Shown: positions 17,976 through 28,064 of the stretch, in pieces
Position numbering within the stretch: the first letter of the stretch is position 1
How the letters are laid out: each line of letters begins with the position of its first letter
Notes under the pieces: model-generated
The model's database searches: none
What the model was told of the DNA's origin: nothing
What the model saw: the letters and a program-made list of their open reading frames with translations, nothing else
Position numbers and translations under genes: made by a program
Source of the DNA: Zhongshania marina
GTDB taxonomy: Bacteria; Pseudomonadota; Gammaproteobacteria; Pseudomonadales; Spongiibacteraceae
Length of the DNA: 64,000 bases
Assembly (NCBI RefSeq): GCF_002915595.1
Contig: NZ_PQGG01000029.1
Coordinates: 29,906-93,905 of the forward strand
Direction of reading: 5' to 3'

Positions 17976-18302
17976 TTAACCCTGCTCCTTTTTGCTACCG
18001 CCTAAGCAGTTTGGCGACGCCGGTGCGGGGGCAGCTCTGTTTTGCCATTCTTCTGGGGTGTAGGTATGCATGGCAAGCGCGTGAACTGGGCCGGCCAATT
18101 CCTCTGCCAAGAGCTGATACACACTTTGCTGACGTGCAACCTTGCGTTTGGCATTAAAGGCTTCAGCAACTATAACAAGTTTAAAATGGGTTTCAGAATT
18201 CGCCGGCACGCTGTGCATGTGGCTTTCGTTAAGCACTTCAAGATGCAGGGGGTTTAAAGCCGCCGCCAGCTTGCTGGTAATACTCTCTTGTATGACTGAC
18301 AT
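17976..18302 (-). CDS. BolA-family protein
   Basis: A 108-residue BolA/IbaG-type protein. Members partner with monothiol glutaredoxins to handle iron-sulfur clusters and can act as transcription regulators. The fold signatures are [19 protein letters not shown] (about residues 27-45) with the conserved His, and [31 protein letters not shown]. The C-terminal [10 protein letters not shown] pattern is closer to BolA than to IbaG. It lies 5 bp upstream of trhO and is probably co-transcribed. Confidence 0.9.
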   Translation of the reverse strand: MSVIQESITSKLAAALNPLHLEVLNESHMHSVPANSETHFKLVIVAEAFNAKRKVARQQSVYQLLAEELAGPVHALAMHTYTPEEWQNRAAPAPASPNCLGGSKKEQG

Positions 18303-18335
18303 AATATGAACTCCGCTACCGCAAATCGGCGTACA

Positions 18336-18698
18336 TTATACACGCCTCGCGGGCTTCTTTGACTTTTCCGCCGCACAGCGTATTGCCGCTGCATAGGCGC
18401 GATTTGCCCACGTTACCAGCATATCAGTATCATCCAAGGCTTCGTCTGGGGTTTGGTAATAAGACAGGGCGATCTCTTTATTGCCCCGCGGGTAGGTAAA
18501 TGGTGGCAAACCTAAGGCTTCAAAATCTGCTTGGCTGTCTTTATCTACCTTTAAGTACAAGGTATTTCCAAAAACCACGCCAAACACTAAGCCCTCTAAA
18601 AATACGCCGTAACCGCCAAACATTCTTCGGCCCGTCACCGGACCAAGCCATTGCAGCTGATCCATTAAATAATCGATAAATGCCGAATCTGATGCCAT
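18336..18698 (-). CDS. TfoX N-terminal domain protein
   Basis: A 120-residue protein consisting only of a TfoX-N domain: RRMFGGYGVFLEGLVFGVV (about residues 24-42), LYLKVDKDSQADFEA and the FTYPRGNKEIALSYYQTP block. Full-length TfoX also has a C-terminal domain and controls competence; this short form cannot be assumed to do so. It lies 12 bp downstream of the cobalamin gene cobC and may be co-transcribed with it. Confidence 0.85.
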   Translation of the reverse strand: MASDSAFIDYLMDQLQWLGPVTGRRMFGGYGVFLEGLVFGVVFGNTLYLKVDKDSQADFEALGLPPFTYPRGNKEIALSYYQTPDEALDDTDMLVTWANRAYAAAIRCAAEKSKKPARRV

Positions 18699-18709
18699 TT
18701 AGCGCTCCG

Positions 18710-19753
18710 CTACGCTGCCAAGGCGCGTATATCTAGCTGGCTAAGTCGTTCAGCCAGAACGGTGAGATCTCCGGCCAAACCCCAACGCATATAGCCGCTC
18801 TCACCACAATGATAGACCCGTACCGACAAACCGACCTGATAGCTGGCTGACTGCAAGGCCTCGGCCTGCGCCAAGGGCATAATTAGCGTAACAAACAAGG
18901 CGGAATTCACGCAGCGGATGTCCTCGCCAGCAAACACCTTGGCGAGCAAAGCCGCCTGAGCACTTGACGCGGCAAACAATTTTTCACGGGTCTGCCGCTG
19001 CCAAGCTCTGTCCAACAAGGCCTGCTGGCCAATCCACTGGGCAGCACCACTTACCGTCCACGGCCCAAGGCAACAATCTAGTTCAGCCAATAGCGATGGT
19101 TCCGCCAAAACAAAGCCCAAGCGCAGACCTGGCAGACCAAAAAACTTACCCACCGAGCGCAACAAGACAATCCCCGGCTCCCCCGCCAAGGCCGACACAT
19201 CACTTTCAGGGTTTGCATCGGCAAAGGCCTGATCAACCACTAAGAGCCCCTGTGCCGGTAACACGCTTCGCCAGTAACGAAGATCCTCAATCGCCAATTG
19301 ATCAGCACTTGGATTATTGGGGCTAATCAGCACCATGTGCAGAATATTTTCGGTGGCAATTTGGCGCGCGATTTCCTCGCGGTCATAGCGTTCAAACAGC
19401 ACGATGTCGTGACCCGCGCGCTGCCAGCGATAGCGATGCTCCTCATAGCCCACCGCCGGCAGTAATACCCGCCCTTTCGGTGCTATATAGGGCAGTTGCT
19501 GAATCACTGGCTGGCTTCCCGCCGTCGCTAAAATCAACTCCGGTGCCACGCCGTAATACGACGCTGCTGCGGATTGTAACTCGGCATTAAAATACGGCAG
19601 CGTGGTATAGCAGTCGTTTGGCGGGTTTACTAGCGGCCACGGCCAGGGATTTATCCCTGTGGCCAAGTCCAGCATCGGTAGCGTTGAGTTCTCTGCTGGT
19701 AACTGACGGGGATCACCGCCGTGCATTGGCGGCCGATAGTGGCTATCACTCAA
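18710..19753 (-). CDS. cobC: CobC/CobD-type threonine-phosphate decarboxylase
   Basis: A PLP-dependent aminotransferase-fold enzyme of about 347 residues that makes the aminopropanol linker of cobalamin. Signatures are HGGDPRQL near the start, LDLATGINPWPWP, ISPNNPSAD, VVDQAFAD and the PLP-lysine segment LRSVGKFFGLPGLRLGF. The likely start is TTG at 19753, which overlaps the upstream TGA by three bases and has GGGGG ahead of it. An in-frame ATG at 19789 would overlap the upstream gene by 40 bases. It is coupled to cobD/cbiB. Name usage varies between organisms (CobC or CobD). Confidence 0.85.
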   Translation of the reverse strand: MSDSHYRPPMHGGDPRQLPAENSTLPMLDLATGINPWPWPLVNPPNDCYTTLPYFNAELQSAAASYYGVAPELILATAGSQPVIQQLPYIAPKGRVLLPAVGYEEHRYRWQRAGHDIVLFERYDREEIARQIATENILHMVLISPNNPSADQLAIEDLRYWRSVLPAQGLLVVDQAFADANPESDVSALAGEPGIVLLRSVGKFFGLPGLRLGFVLAEPSLLAELDCCLGPWTVSGAAQWIGQQALLDRAWQRQTREKLFAASSAQAALLAKVFAGEDIRCVNSALFVTLIMPLAQAEALQSASYQVGLSVRVYHCGESGYMRWGLAGDLTVLAERLSQLDIRALAA

Positions 19754-20688
19754 AGTAGGCCCCCAATAATTACAGCGATGACAATCCACACCACCAATAG
19801 ACGGTTAATCAAGGTAATACTCCGTTCCAAATCCTCAGCCCTAGGTTTTGCGCCGCCACCCAATGGCGCGCGCAATACCGTTTCGCCATGATAACTTGCC
19901 GCTCCTCCCAAGGTAATATTTAAAGCCCCCGCACCGCTGGCCATAACTGAGCCGGCATTGATGCTTTTCCAGCGCCAGCCCTGCCCAAACCAGCAGCGAA
20001 AACCCCGTGCAGATAGGCCAAACACGCTAAAACCCAAGGCTGTGAGCTGAGCGGGAATAAAATTGAGCACATCGTCACTGCGGGCGGCCCACCAACCAAA
20101 ATAGCGATAACGGTGGTTTTTATATCCCCACATAGCGTCCAAGGTATTTGCTAAACGGTGCAACACCACCCCCGTAGGACCAGCTAGGGCAAACCAAATC
20201 AGCGAAGCAAATAAGGCGTCGCTGCTGTTTTCCAATGTGGTTTCCAGCCCGGCGGCGAGTACCTGGTCTGCGTCTAGCTCGGTGGTATCGCGACTCACGA
20301 TATAACTAATTTTCAAGCGTGCCTGTTCTATATTTCCCTCAGCCAACGCTGATCCAATAGGCCGAATATGTTCACATAAGCTGCGCCAACCGATTGCCCA
20401 GTAAAGCACCCCGCAATCGAAGACAAAGCGCACAAACTCAGCATACGAGGATAAATAATGACCAAGCACCCAGACTAAAATGATCCAAGGCAAGACCGCC
20501 ACACTCCAAGCAATGACGCCACGCAGGCGCAGCAATTTAGCATCGCCGGTATTAAGCGTGTTCTCAATGCGCTTAGCGATATTCCCAAAGCCTACCAAGG
20601 GATGCCAGCGAGTCGCTTCACCAAATACCCGATCCAGCAGCACGGCGCAGACCCAAACTAGGGCGATATACATCGCCGTTCCAAGCAT
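19750..20688 (-). CDS. cbiB: Adenosylcobinamide-phosphate synthase (CbiB/CobD)
   Basis: A 312-residue inner-membrane protein that joins aminopropanol phosphate to cobyric acid. The family blocks are LLDRVFGEATRWHPLVGFG (residues 18-36), YIVSRDT, the AAGLETTLENSSDALFASLIWFALAGPTG region and the GALNITLGG/AP LGG end, with five or six hydrophobic segments. It pairs with the cobC gene in a coupled operon. No other cobalamin genes are in the window, so the rest of the pathway must lie elsewhere or the pair serves salvage. Confidence 0.92.
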   Translation of the reverse strand: MLGTAMYIALVWVCAVLLDRVFGEATRWHPLVGFGNIAKRIENTLNTGDAKLLRLRGVIAWSVAVLPWIILVWVLGHYLSSYAEFVRFVFDCGVLYWAIGWRSLCEHIRPIGSALAEGNIEQARLKISYIVSRDTTELDADQVLAAGLETTLENSSDALFASLIWFALAGPTGVVLHRLANTLDAMWGYKNHRYRYFGWWAARSDDVLNFIPAQLTALGFSVFGLSARGFRCWFGQGWRWKSINAGSVMASGAGALNITLGGAASYHGETVLRAPLGGGAKPRAEDLERSITLINRLLVVWIVIAVIIGGLL

Positions 20689-20928
20689 TACTTAGCCCCC
20701 ATAATAAAAGCTCTTAGGCATTCAGGCGTCGATGTGTTCCAAAGCAAACGGAAATTGATGACATCTATAGCAGGGAAACACATGGCTAACTCGGCAATAA
20801 CAAGGCTTAAACCGCAGGGCGAATACACAAAAAACTCGCGAACAGTGGCTTTGCTTACGTCAGAAAAATGGGTGTTGTGGACTGTAAAGAACTCGTGAAG
20901 TGCGGTCAACTCGCTTAGCGAGCCACTA

Positions 20929-21684
20929 TTACACCCCTAGCCGATAAAATGCGGCGGCATTGTCCCACAGCACTTTTTTAGCGGCGGCATCGCCGAGGGC
21001 ATTGCCGATAATTTCTATATCTACCGGATTAAAGGCCCGCGGCGAGCGAGTTGAAGGTAGATCGGTACCAAACATTAGGGCATCGGGGTTAATTTCAAAC
21101 AAGCGCTTTATCGCCTGACTAACCGCAAAATCCACTCGCCCAAACCCTGTTGCCTTCACTCTGGCACCGCTTTCTGCCAATTGATACAGCAGCGGTAAGC
21201 CCTCTTTAGATAAGCCGAGATGATCAATACTAATCGCAGGAAGGCGGCACAGTTTATCGGCTAGTTCGCTTAGCGATTTACAATCGGCATAAATTTCAAT
21301 ATGCCAGCCAAGCAAATCGTAAACTCGATGGGCAAATTCACAAAGATACTCGCTGGTTTCTGAGCCGCCACGACGCAAATTAAATCGCACCGCACGCACA
21401 CCGTGACTACCTAGCATCAATAAATCTTCATCGCTTACAGAAAATGGCAATTGGGTTACACCCACAAAAGTAGGCCCCAAGGCCGCTAAGGCGGTAATTA
21501 AATAACTTTGATCAAAGCTCTGAAACGAGCCTGAGACAACAGCGCCGCCACCCACACCCAAAGACGCGGTTTGGCCAACATAGTCATCTACTGTAAAGGC
21601 ATCTGGCAAAAAACCGTCATTGCTCACCAAGGGAAAGACGGGGTCAATGATGTGTAAATGGGCATCAAAAATCATGTGCTGCAT
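20929..21684 (-). CDS. Amidohydrolase-2 family metal-dependent hydrolase
   Basis: A 251-residue TIM-barrel hydrolase. The metal-binding HxH is in FDAHLHIIDP (His9, His11 from the first ATG), and a mid-protein ISIDHLGL and a late FGTDLPSTRSP match the amidohydrolase_2 (PF04909) pattern found in decarboxylases and lactonases. GGAGGTGAG ahead of the ATG at 21684 supports that start, although an ATG three codons later is possible. The substrate is unknown. It stands alone between the cobalamin pair and the glycosyltransferase. Confidence 0.8.
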   Translation of the reverse strand: MQHMIFDAHLHIIDPVFPLVSNDGFLPDAFTVDDYVGQTASLGVGGGAVVSGSFQSFDQSYLITALAALGPTFVGVTQLPFSVSDEDLLMLGSHGVRAVRFNLRRGGSETSEYLCEFAHRVYDLLGWHIEIYADCKSLSELADKLCRLPAISIDHLGLSKEGLPLLYQLAESGARVKATGFGRVDFAVSQAIKRLFEINPDALMFGTDLPSTRSPRAFNPVDIEIIGNALGDAAAKKVLWDNAAAFYRLGV

Positions 21685-21805
21685 ACCGCTCTCACCTCCG
21701 CCAGCTTTGTTTTACCGCCTGCGTATCAGCAAGGTTTATTATTAATTATGTCGATACTCTGTGAAGCTCATCAACATTCGCAGATTTAAACAGGAAAAGC
21801 AATGC

Positions 21806-23080
21806 TCAAGAAACATCGCCATCGAGCGCCGACAGGCGAGCCTTGGCCTCGATCCACTGTGACATATATTGATGACTTTTTAGCGTCTGCTGACGCAGCA
21901 TAATACTATTAAAATGGCTTTGCCGATGGGCACTTAAATCCTCAAGCAAGGTGTCTACGCGAGACATAAACCTAGGCAAATACACATCGCGAACATAACG
22001 TGAAGAAATTAAATTTTTACCCTTGGCCTGCGCTAACTGCCAGTCATTTTCATTTTGATAAAGTCGCAGTGCCGCCGAAGCAAACTCCTCCGCAAACTGC
22101 GTAGAAAACAAGGGAGCGCCATTTATCACCGCGCCACTCCACGGCATGTTGCCGCTCATTGCCTCAGCGCCAATATCGCTAGTCACAGACGGCGTGCCAC
22201 ATTCCATAGCTTCTAATAATTTGCCTTTTTGTCCAGCGCCAAACCGCAGCGGCGCCAAACACAGACGCGCCGAACTCACCACATCAACAGCGCTTTTTGC
22301 CCAACCTTTAATTAAAAAACCCAGTTTTTCATTGTGAAGCTGCAGAGCCTTTGGCGGAGGATAGGCACCGTAGACATGGCATTCAACATTCGGAAGTGTT
22401 TTGCGAATTTTTGGCCAAATATAAGCTCGCAAATACTGTACGGCATCCCAGTTTGGCGCATGGCGAAAATTACCAATAACCACGCAGTGTTCGCGCTCTG
22501 CAAAACTAGACCATTGCTGCGAATCTTCGTCTCGCAGAGTCGAAAGTAGCGGCAGATAATGCAATACATCGGGCGCCACGCCATAGCACTCTTGCAAAAG
22601 ATTTATTTCGTACTCAGAAATAATCAGGCTAATATCGCAGCGCCAAATAGCCGCGATCTCCCGCTGCGCGATGTCACTAAATAAATCGCTGCGCTGCACT
22701 TCTCGACCTTGTTTTAAAGCCTGATGACGAGCGTGACGCAAGCAGTGCAGGTCTTCGGTATCGAGAATACGCAACGCCGATTCACAACTGCGCTCTACCC
22801 GCCAAGCAAACTGCTCCTCGGTAAAAAAACGATCAAAAACAACAACACTCGGATTTAAATCACTGACAAAACGATCAAAGCTGGAACAGTTTAATGCTAT
22901 ATCTTTGCTAGCGACGCCCTGCGCCTCCAGATCTACACTGTGTTCGCCACGTTGCGCAGCGCTAGCAAATGTCACCGCAGCACCGCGACGTTGAAAAACT
23001 TCAATCAAATCCATCATGCGCCGCCCTGCAGCGGATGAATTTGGTTCCGGCCAGACATAGCCAATAATTAGAACCTGCAT
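21806..23080 (-). CDS. GT4-type glycosyltransferase
   Basis: A 424-residue cytoplasmic glycosyltransferase with a GT-B layout. The N-terminal half begins with the sheet/loop VLIIGYVWPEPNSSAAGRRM, and the C-terminal donor-binding half has VVIGNFRHAPNWDAVQYL, LGFLIKGWA and PLRFGAGQKGKLLEAMECGTPSVTS (about residues 277-301). The last motif holds the family's acidic residue that contacts the nucleotide-sugar. It lies 113 bp downstream of bcsC on the same strand, so it could be read through from the cellulose operon, but it is not a standard bcs gene. The acceptor is unknown. Confidence 0.82.
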   Translation of the reverse strand: MQVLIIGYVWPEPNSSAAGRRMMDLIEVFQRRGAAVTFASAAQRGEHSVDLEAQGVASKDIALNCSSFDRFVSDLNPSVVVFDRFFTEEQFAWRVERSCESALRILDTEDLHCLRHARHQALKQGREVQRSDLFSDIAQREIAAIWRCDISLIISEYEINLLQECYGVAPDVLHYLPLLSTLRDEDSQQWSSFAEREHCVVIGNFRHAPNWDAVQYLRAYIWPKIRKTLPNVECHVYGAYPPPKALQLHNEKLGFLIKGWAKSAVDVVSSARLCLAPLRFGAGQKGKLLEAMECGTPSVTSDIGAEAMSGNMPWSGAVINGAPLFSTQFAEEFASAALRLYQNENDWQLAQAKGKNLISSRYVRDVYLPRFMSRVDTLLEDLSAHRQSHFNSIMLRQQTLKSHQYMSQWIEAKARLSALDGDVS

Positions 23081-23193
23081 AGTCTTACTCTGAAATAGCG
23101 TTCAGGAAAAAGCTGCCAGTATAAAGACATCAAACTAGGTCTAGCGAACATTGCTCGCAGTAAAGAAACCGAAGGCAACAAAGAATAAGTCGC

Positions 23194-26100
23194 CTAATCA
23201 AAACTACTGTAGGGAATCGGTGGCTCCGGCGGCGTCCAAATCGGCTGCCAACGATCACTAAACGTATATTTTGCGTACATAATGATGTGGTTCGGTTCAT
23301 AGAAGTCAGCGCGTTGAACGTCTGCCGCAACACCTAAATACCAGCGATCGCTCACTCGTTTTTCCACCGCCGCTTCAAGTGCATACCCAAATCCACCACC
23401 AGACGAGCTACGTCCGCCCAATTGGTAAGGCGCATCTTCGCTAGACCAAGAATTAGAAATTGAGGCACCGATAAGATAAGACCACTCGCTCTCGCTACGG
23501 CCGTAATACCTTACCGGAATAGAGAGCGACAGATAATTCTGAGGGCTAAAATAAGCACCGTGCTGCAGGGTAAATTCACTCAAGTTTTTATCATATTGAA
23601 AATGTAAAACATTCAAGCCAATTCGAAACTGTCGGTCGTCCTGATCAAGCAGGCGGTGATATACCCCACCAAGTAGACCAAATCGGGTGTTATCGGCAAC
23701 GTGTTCGCCGGTCATACCGTGGTATTGAATACTAGCCCAATAGCCGTTAGCTCCACCGCGGTCATAACTTAAACCCAACTTAGCGCCGCTGCGAATAACA
23801 CCGCCCCACTCTGTACCCGCATTGCTAGCGCCCGCCGGAACCTTTAAACCGGCATAGGACAATGTTGTTCCAATTTCTGGCCGACGTGACAGCGCCAAGC
23901 TCCATCCCACCTGGGACAGCTTGCCGTTCATACCAATACCGCCAACCACGCTAGAATTCTGAAACCCCATCGGGGTAGTGCCAATATCTGCCCACCAGCG
24001 TTCGCTTAGCCAGCCTATGCCTAAAGCCACGCCCTCCGCGCTGCCCTTAAAGGGAATTCGATTAATTCCACCAGCAACTGGATCAAGGTAATTGATATTC
24101 CCTGAATCGACACTGACAAAATCAGCCCGCGCAATGATATGGCCATCAAGGCTTGGTACCGGCCATTTCACCTCAATAGGCACTTGGCTGGTTTGATCGC
24201 GGCCGTCGCGCTTTTTAAAATCCACGCCGACGATGACGTGACCGTCATTGCGCGCGCGAAGTTTATCAATTTGCTGCCGCGCGCTGCGGGTCAACCAGTT
24301 ATCAACGCCAGATTGATACAATTTTCTTTTCTGCCACTGCTTTCGCAATGGCGTATTTGTCGGCTTGCCATTGGCGCGCAATAAAACGTCGTAGGCCAGT
24401 TCCTCGGTTAATGCAGACTGGCCCTGCTCTGCACTTAACAGCATGATCTCACGCATCTGCATGGCACTAATGTCATCGCGCTGGCGTATTTTTGCAATTA
24501 ACTGTCGCTCAGCCTTGCGGTCTTGATTGTCGCTAAACACCGATAATAGCTGCATCAATTCCTTGGGCGACAACATGGCAGAGTTGCTAAGTAAACTAGC
24601 GGCTTGCTGCTGATAAACATCATCTTCGTTAATTGCCGCGCTGCTTCGTAAAATGCCTAGGCTTGCCTCGTTTTGATAAGGCCCCCATGACTGCGCAGCG
24701 CGGTGATACAGAGAATAAGCCAATATATGCTTACCCTCTTCCTCGGCTTGCGCCGCCTTTTTTAGCTGAAAACGGGTGTTTAATTCGGCGAACTCTCTCT
24801 GCTCGGCAGCCGCTAAATCAGACAGGTTTAAACCGGCATACCAGCTAGAAAAATCCCTAATCTGATCCAGGCTCAACAATAAATTACCGTAGCCAAGCTG
24901 GCGATTTACCGGCCAATCTCGCGTCGGTTTTAAATCCTGCGCAATTTTAATCGCGCGAGGCATCTGCTCTAGCTCTATCCAGGCCTTTGCCAGTCGAATC
25001 TGCGCGTCAAGGTCGCCCTGATAACGACGGCTGAGCGCATTCAAATTTGCCTGTGCGTTTGGGCTATCTATATCTAGTCCCACAAAGGCCTGATTCAGCT
25101 CCAAGCGCAATAAGTTTTGCCGCATTGCATCGCTGCGTTGCGAGGCGGGAATACTTTGCAGCTGCGACAATGCGGCGCGCTCCTGCTCACGCGAAGACAA
25201 ATACAGAGCATAGGCAAAAATCATCTCCGCCGTCGGCGAGGTACGCCGCCAATCGGCCATTAGCTGATCAGCCCGCTGCGCCTGACCCAATTTAACGAGC
25301 ATTTTTGCCAAATCACTGCGCTGCCAAGGGGAAGTGGGTTGCAGGAGCAGCGCCTGCTCAACTGCAGCCAACGCCCGATCTGGATCGCCACTTTGCATCG
25401 CCAATTCAACTTGAGCGGCGCCTATCTCCTGCTTGAGGGTATTTATCTGCTGGCGAAGCACCTGCTGCTGAGCCGCACTAAGTTGCCCTGCAAATTGCAG
25501 CGCAGCACGACGACCATGGCGCTGTTCGCGCAGTGAAAATAGACCGCGCAGAGCCTGTCCATTTTGCGGAGTCAATCTTAAAGCACGTTGATATGCAGTT
25601 TCAGCCCGCGCATATTGCTTTTGAACTTCGGCCAATTCGGCAATTGCAATGTACACATGAATAGAATCAGGGCGCAGCGCCTGCGCCTCAGCAAGCGCGC
25701 CCTCGGCGCCGTCGTATTTTCCTTGGGACAAAAACTGATCACTTTTTTGCAGCAAACTCCAGTAATGTGCAGTGTCAATTAGACGTGTCCACTTACCTCT
25801 CAAATCAGGATTCTCATTGTACTGTAAGGCCTGTTTGAAATAGCGTTCCGCCGCAGCTGCATTGCCTGTGCGTAAATATGCTACACCTAGGCCACCCAAC
25901 ACCTGCTCGTCATCTGGCCGACCTTTAACAGCGAAAAGTAACCGTGATTTGGCTTCGCTATTGCGATTAGCATCCAGTGCTGCCAAGCCCTGCTTACGAG
26001 CTCGATAATAAGGATTTTTTAGCTGCTCTTGCTCAATGTCTAAACGCTCAATGGCGTGACGATAGCTATCTTGAATACTAATATCTGAGGGATAGCGCGA

Positions 26101-26916
26101 TGCAAGTTCTGCGTAATCCGCAACGACCGTATTATTAATAGGCCGGGCTCCTAACATCAACAACCACGACGCCGCAGCTCGCCGTCCGATGCCTGCACCA
26201 TTTGCTAATCGTTCAAAAATTTCAGCAGCCCGCGGGTCTTGTGAATTACGCCGAGTAAGGTGCTCAGCCAGCATGACTTCAATTAAGGGAAAACGCTCGT
26301 ACTGATGATTAAGCGCTTCCAGACTATCTCTAACCTCAGTCCAATTCTCACTGATACGCCCTCTGATCTCCAATTTGCGCAGCTGCAAACCTAGCGTAGG
26401 CATACCATCCGGAAACAACTCCTTAAACATATCTAAGGCATCTTGATGCCGGCCCGCCGTAGCCAATAACTGGGCGCGGGACAACTGATCCTTACCCTCA
26501 GTCATCGCCTGTAAATACTGTTGGAGGTATAGCGTTTGCTTGTGGCCCGAGTAATTTTTTTGCATCCCCTGCAATATTGCACGGGCCTCGTCGATATTCT
26601 CGTCGGCAATAAATTGGTAGGCAGAATAAAATTGAACAATGGGAGAATTCGGCGTGATCGCCCTTAAACGCGCTAGGGCATTATCAATTAAGTCTCGCCG
26701 ATTCATTGCCTCAGCAAGCTGTAATTGCTTAATTAAGGTAGATGCAGCCTCTATGTCTTCACCGCTTGCGGGCGAAGTCTGCGTGCCTTTAACCGGCTGT
26801 AATACTACCCCTACATTGTCATAGTCAGGTGCCGTGTCCACCGCATCATTACGGACAAAGAAAAACCACACAAGGAAGGCAACCAGCAGAAATGGCAGAG
26901 CCCGTAGCAGAGACAT
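23194..26916 (-). CDS. bcsC: Cellulose synthase outer-membrane subunit BcsC
   Basis: About 1240 residues: an N-terminal hydrophobic anchor (LLRALPFLLVAFLVWFFF), a long alpha-helical TPR scaffold (roughly residues 40-880) that spans the periplasm and binds the glucan, and a C-terminal BCSC barrel (about 890-1240) ending in SSFD that lets cellulose out. Size and order match E. coli BcsC (about 1150). The start is uncertain: ATG at 26916 lies just past the bcsZ stop, while TTG at 26931 has a better GGGAGG and GTG at 26946 is also in frame. It is the last gene of the minus-strand bcs operon. Confidence 0.95.
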   Translation of the reverse strand: MSLLRALPFLLVAFLVWFFFVRNDAVDTAPDYDNVGVVLQPVKGTQTSPASGEDIEAASTLIKQLQLAEAMNRRDLIDNALARLRAITPNSPIVQFYSAYQFIADENIDEARAILQGMQKNYSGHKQTLYLQQYLQAMTEGKDQLSRAQLLATAGRHQDALDMFKELFPDGMPTLGLQLRKLEIRGRISENWTEVRDSLEALNHQYERFPLIEVMLAEHLTRRNSQDPRAAEIFERLANGAGIGRRAAASWLLMLGARPINNTVVADYAELASRYPSDISIQDSYRHAIERLDIEQEQLKNPYYRARKQGLAALDANRNSEAKSRLLFAVKGRPDDEQVLGGLGVAYLRTGNAAAAERYFKQALQYNENPDLRGKWTRLIDTAHYWSLLQKSDQFLSQGKYDGAEGALAEAQALRPDSIHVYIAIAELAEVQKQYARAETAYQRALRLTPQNGQALRGLFSLREQRHGRRAALQFAGQLSAAQQQVLRQQINTLKQEIGAAQVELAMQSGDPDRALAAVEQALLLQPTSPWQRSDLAKMLVKLGQAQRADQLMADWRRTSPTAEMIFAYALYLSSREQERAALSQLQSIPASQRSDAMRQNLLRLELNQAFVGLDIDSPNAQANLNALSRRYQGDLDAQIRLAKAWIELEQMPRAIKIAQDLKPTRDWPVNRQLGYGNLLLSLDQIRDFSSWYAGLNLSDLAAAEQREFAELNTRFQLKKAAQAEEEGKHILAYSLYHRAAQSWGPYQNEASLGILRSSAAINEDDVYQQQAASLLSNSAMLSPKELMQLLSVFSDNQDRKAERQLIAKIRQRDDISAMQMREIMLLSAEQGQSALTEELAYDVLLRANGKPTNTPLRKQWQKRKLYQSGVDNWLTRSARQQIDKLRARNDGHVIVGVDFKKRDGRDQTSQVPIEVKWPVPSLDGHIIARADFVSVDSGNINYLDPVAGGINRIPFKGSAEGVALGIGWLSERWWADIGTTPMGFQNSSVVGGIGMNGKLSQVGWSLALSRRPEIGTTLSYAGLKVPAGASNAGTEWGGVIRSGAKLGLSYDRGGANGYWASIQYHGMTGEHVADNTRFGLLGGVYHRLLDQDDRQFRIGLNVLHFQYDKNLSEFTLQHGAYFSPQNYLSLSIPVRYYGRSESEWSYLIGASISNSWSSEDAPYQLGGRSSSGGGFGYALEAAVEKRVSDRWYLGVAADVQRADFYEPNHIIMYAKYTFSDRWQPIWTPPEPPIPYSSFD

Positions 26917-26921
26917 CCAAC

Positions 26922-28064
26922 TTATTTGCAAGTGTCTGCCTCCCACACGGGTAGAAGTTGTCCGTTTAGGGCAAAGCGATACCGCTTTTCCATCCAGCCA
27001 CTGCCAAACAAGCTAAGTACGCTATCGTAATAACGCTGCCCCGGCGCGATTTTAGCTTTCGCATTCGCAACTTGGCTCAGTAATTCTGGGGTCTTGCTTT
27101 GCTGCTCGACGGATGATTGAAGCGCGGGTAATACCGCTGCTAAAAACCCAACTGGCCCACTGCCAAAAGTTTGACCGCTGCGGCTATCTGCGGTTTCTGG
27201 TGGTGTATTCTGTTCGGCGGTTTTCTCTAACATGGGCTTCACAGTATTTAACAATGGCGCCTTGTGTGGATGTTTATCGGCCAACATCCCTAGCCACAAA
27301 TAATTGCGGATCGCATCGTAACTACCCTTACCTGAAGTTTTTGCATCTGCTCGCACCCCGGATTCTGAAACCAGCACCCAGTCGGGCACAAAGCCTTTTG
27401 GAGAAGCCTTTTCAATAATTAGCGCGCTACTCTTTGACAGCTCATCCCAATGTTGACTAGGAAACACCGTCGCGAGCCGATCAAGCAACTGCAGGGGACT
27501 ATAGCTAGGATTTAAACGATATACTTTTTCGCTTTTGCTTGTTCCGACCGATACAAAGCCATGCGGTGCTGGCAATAACACGCGGCCTATAGTCGGTATT
27601 ATCGCCGTCTCTTTTTGTATGATTTGACGCGCCAACAAATAACTGAGACTGGCGTAATAATGGGAGTTCCACAGTCTTCCAGCTTCACTCAAGGTGTAGG
27701 CTATCCACAAATCGGCGTCGGAGGCCGCATTGCTATCTAACACCCCGCTCTTGCCATTCTCGTTCACGCCCCAAAGCCAAGCGGGTAATTGTGAACCGAG
27801 GTCGCCAGCGGCGAGATTATCTATTGTCCACGCCAGCAGTTGATCAAAGCTTTTTTGATCATCGGCAAGCAAGGCAAAAAACAAGCCGTATGCCTGCCCT
27901 TCCGAGGTGGTAATCGGCTGCTCGCTGCTGCGATCAAGTACCCTTCCGTCCTCTATATAATGCTGCTTAAACGCTAACCATTCAGGCCAGCTACAATGGT
28001 TTTCCGCTGCATGGGCTTCAGCCGCAAGCAACGTGAAAAACAAGGTAATCAACAGATACCTCAT
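26922..28064 (-). CDS. bcsZ: Periplasmic endoglucanase BcsZ (GH8)
   Basis: A 380-residue family-8 glycosidase with a signal peptide (1-20, ending AHAA). It trims nascent cellulose in the periplasm. The catalytic acid Glu55 (TTSEGQAYGL) and a likely base Asp250 (GSYDAIRNYLW) match E. coli numbering closely, and ASDADLW (about 115-121) is the conserved substrate-binding block. The start codon overlaps the bcsB stop (ATGA). Confidence 0.95.
   Translation of the reverse strand: MRYLLITLFFTLLAAEAHAAENHCSWPEWLAFKQHYIEDGRVLDRSSEQPITTSEGQAYGLFFALLADDQKSFDQLLAWTIDNLAAGDLGSQLPAWLWGVNENGKSGVLDSNAASDADLWIAYTLSEAGRLWNSHYYASLSYLLARQIIQKETAIIPTIGRVLLPAPHGFVSVGTSKSEKVYRLNPSYSPLQLLDRLATVFPSQHWDELSKSSALIIEKASPKGFVPDWVLVSESGVRADAKTSGKGSYDAIRNYLWLGMLADKHPHKAPLLNTVKPMLEKTAEQNTPPETADSRSGQTFGSGPVGFLAAVLPALQSSVEQQSKTPELLSQVANAKAKIAPGQRYYDSVLSLFGSGWMEKRYRFALNGQLLPVWEADTCK

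Noticed and set aside
18336..18698. TfoX domain as evidence of natural competence
   Set aside because: Only the N-terminal domain is present; such short proteins are not shown to control competence.
20688..20909. 73-residue minus-strand frame overlapping cbiB by one base
   Set aside because: No family recognised and no ribosome site; more likely intergenic sequence, although a small gene cannot be excluded.
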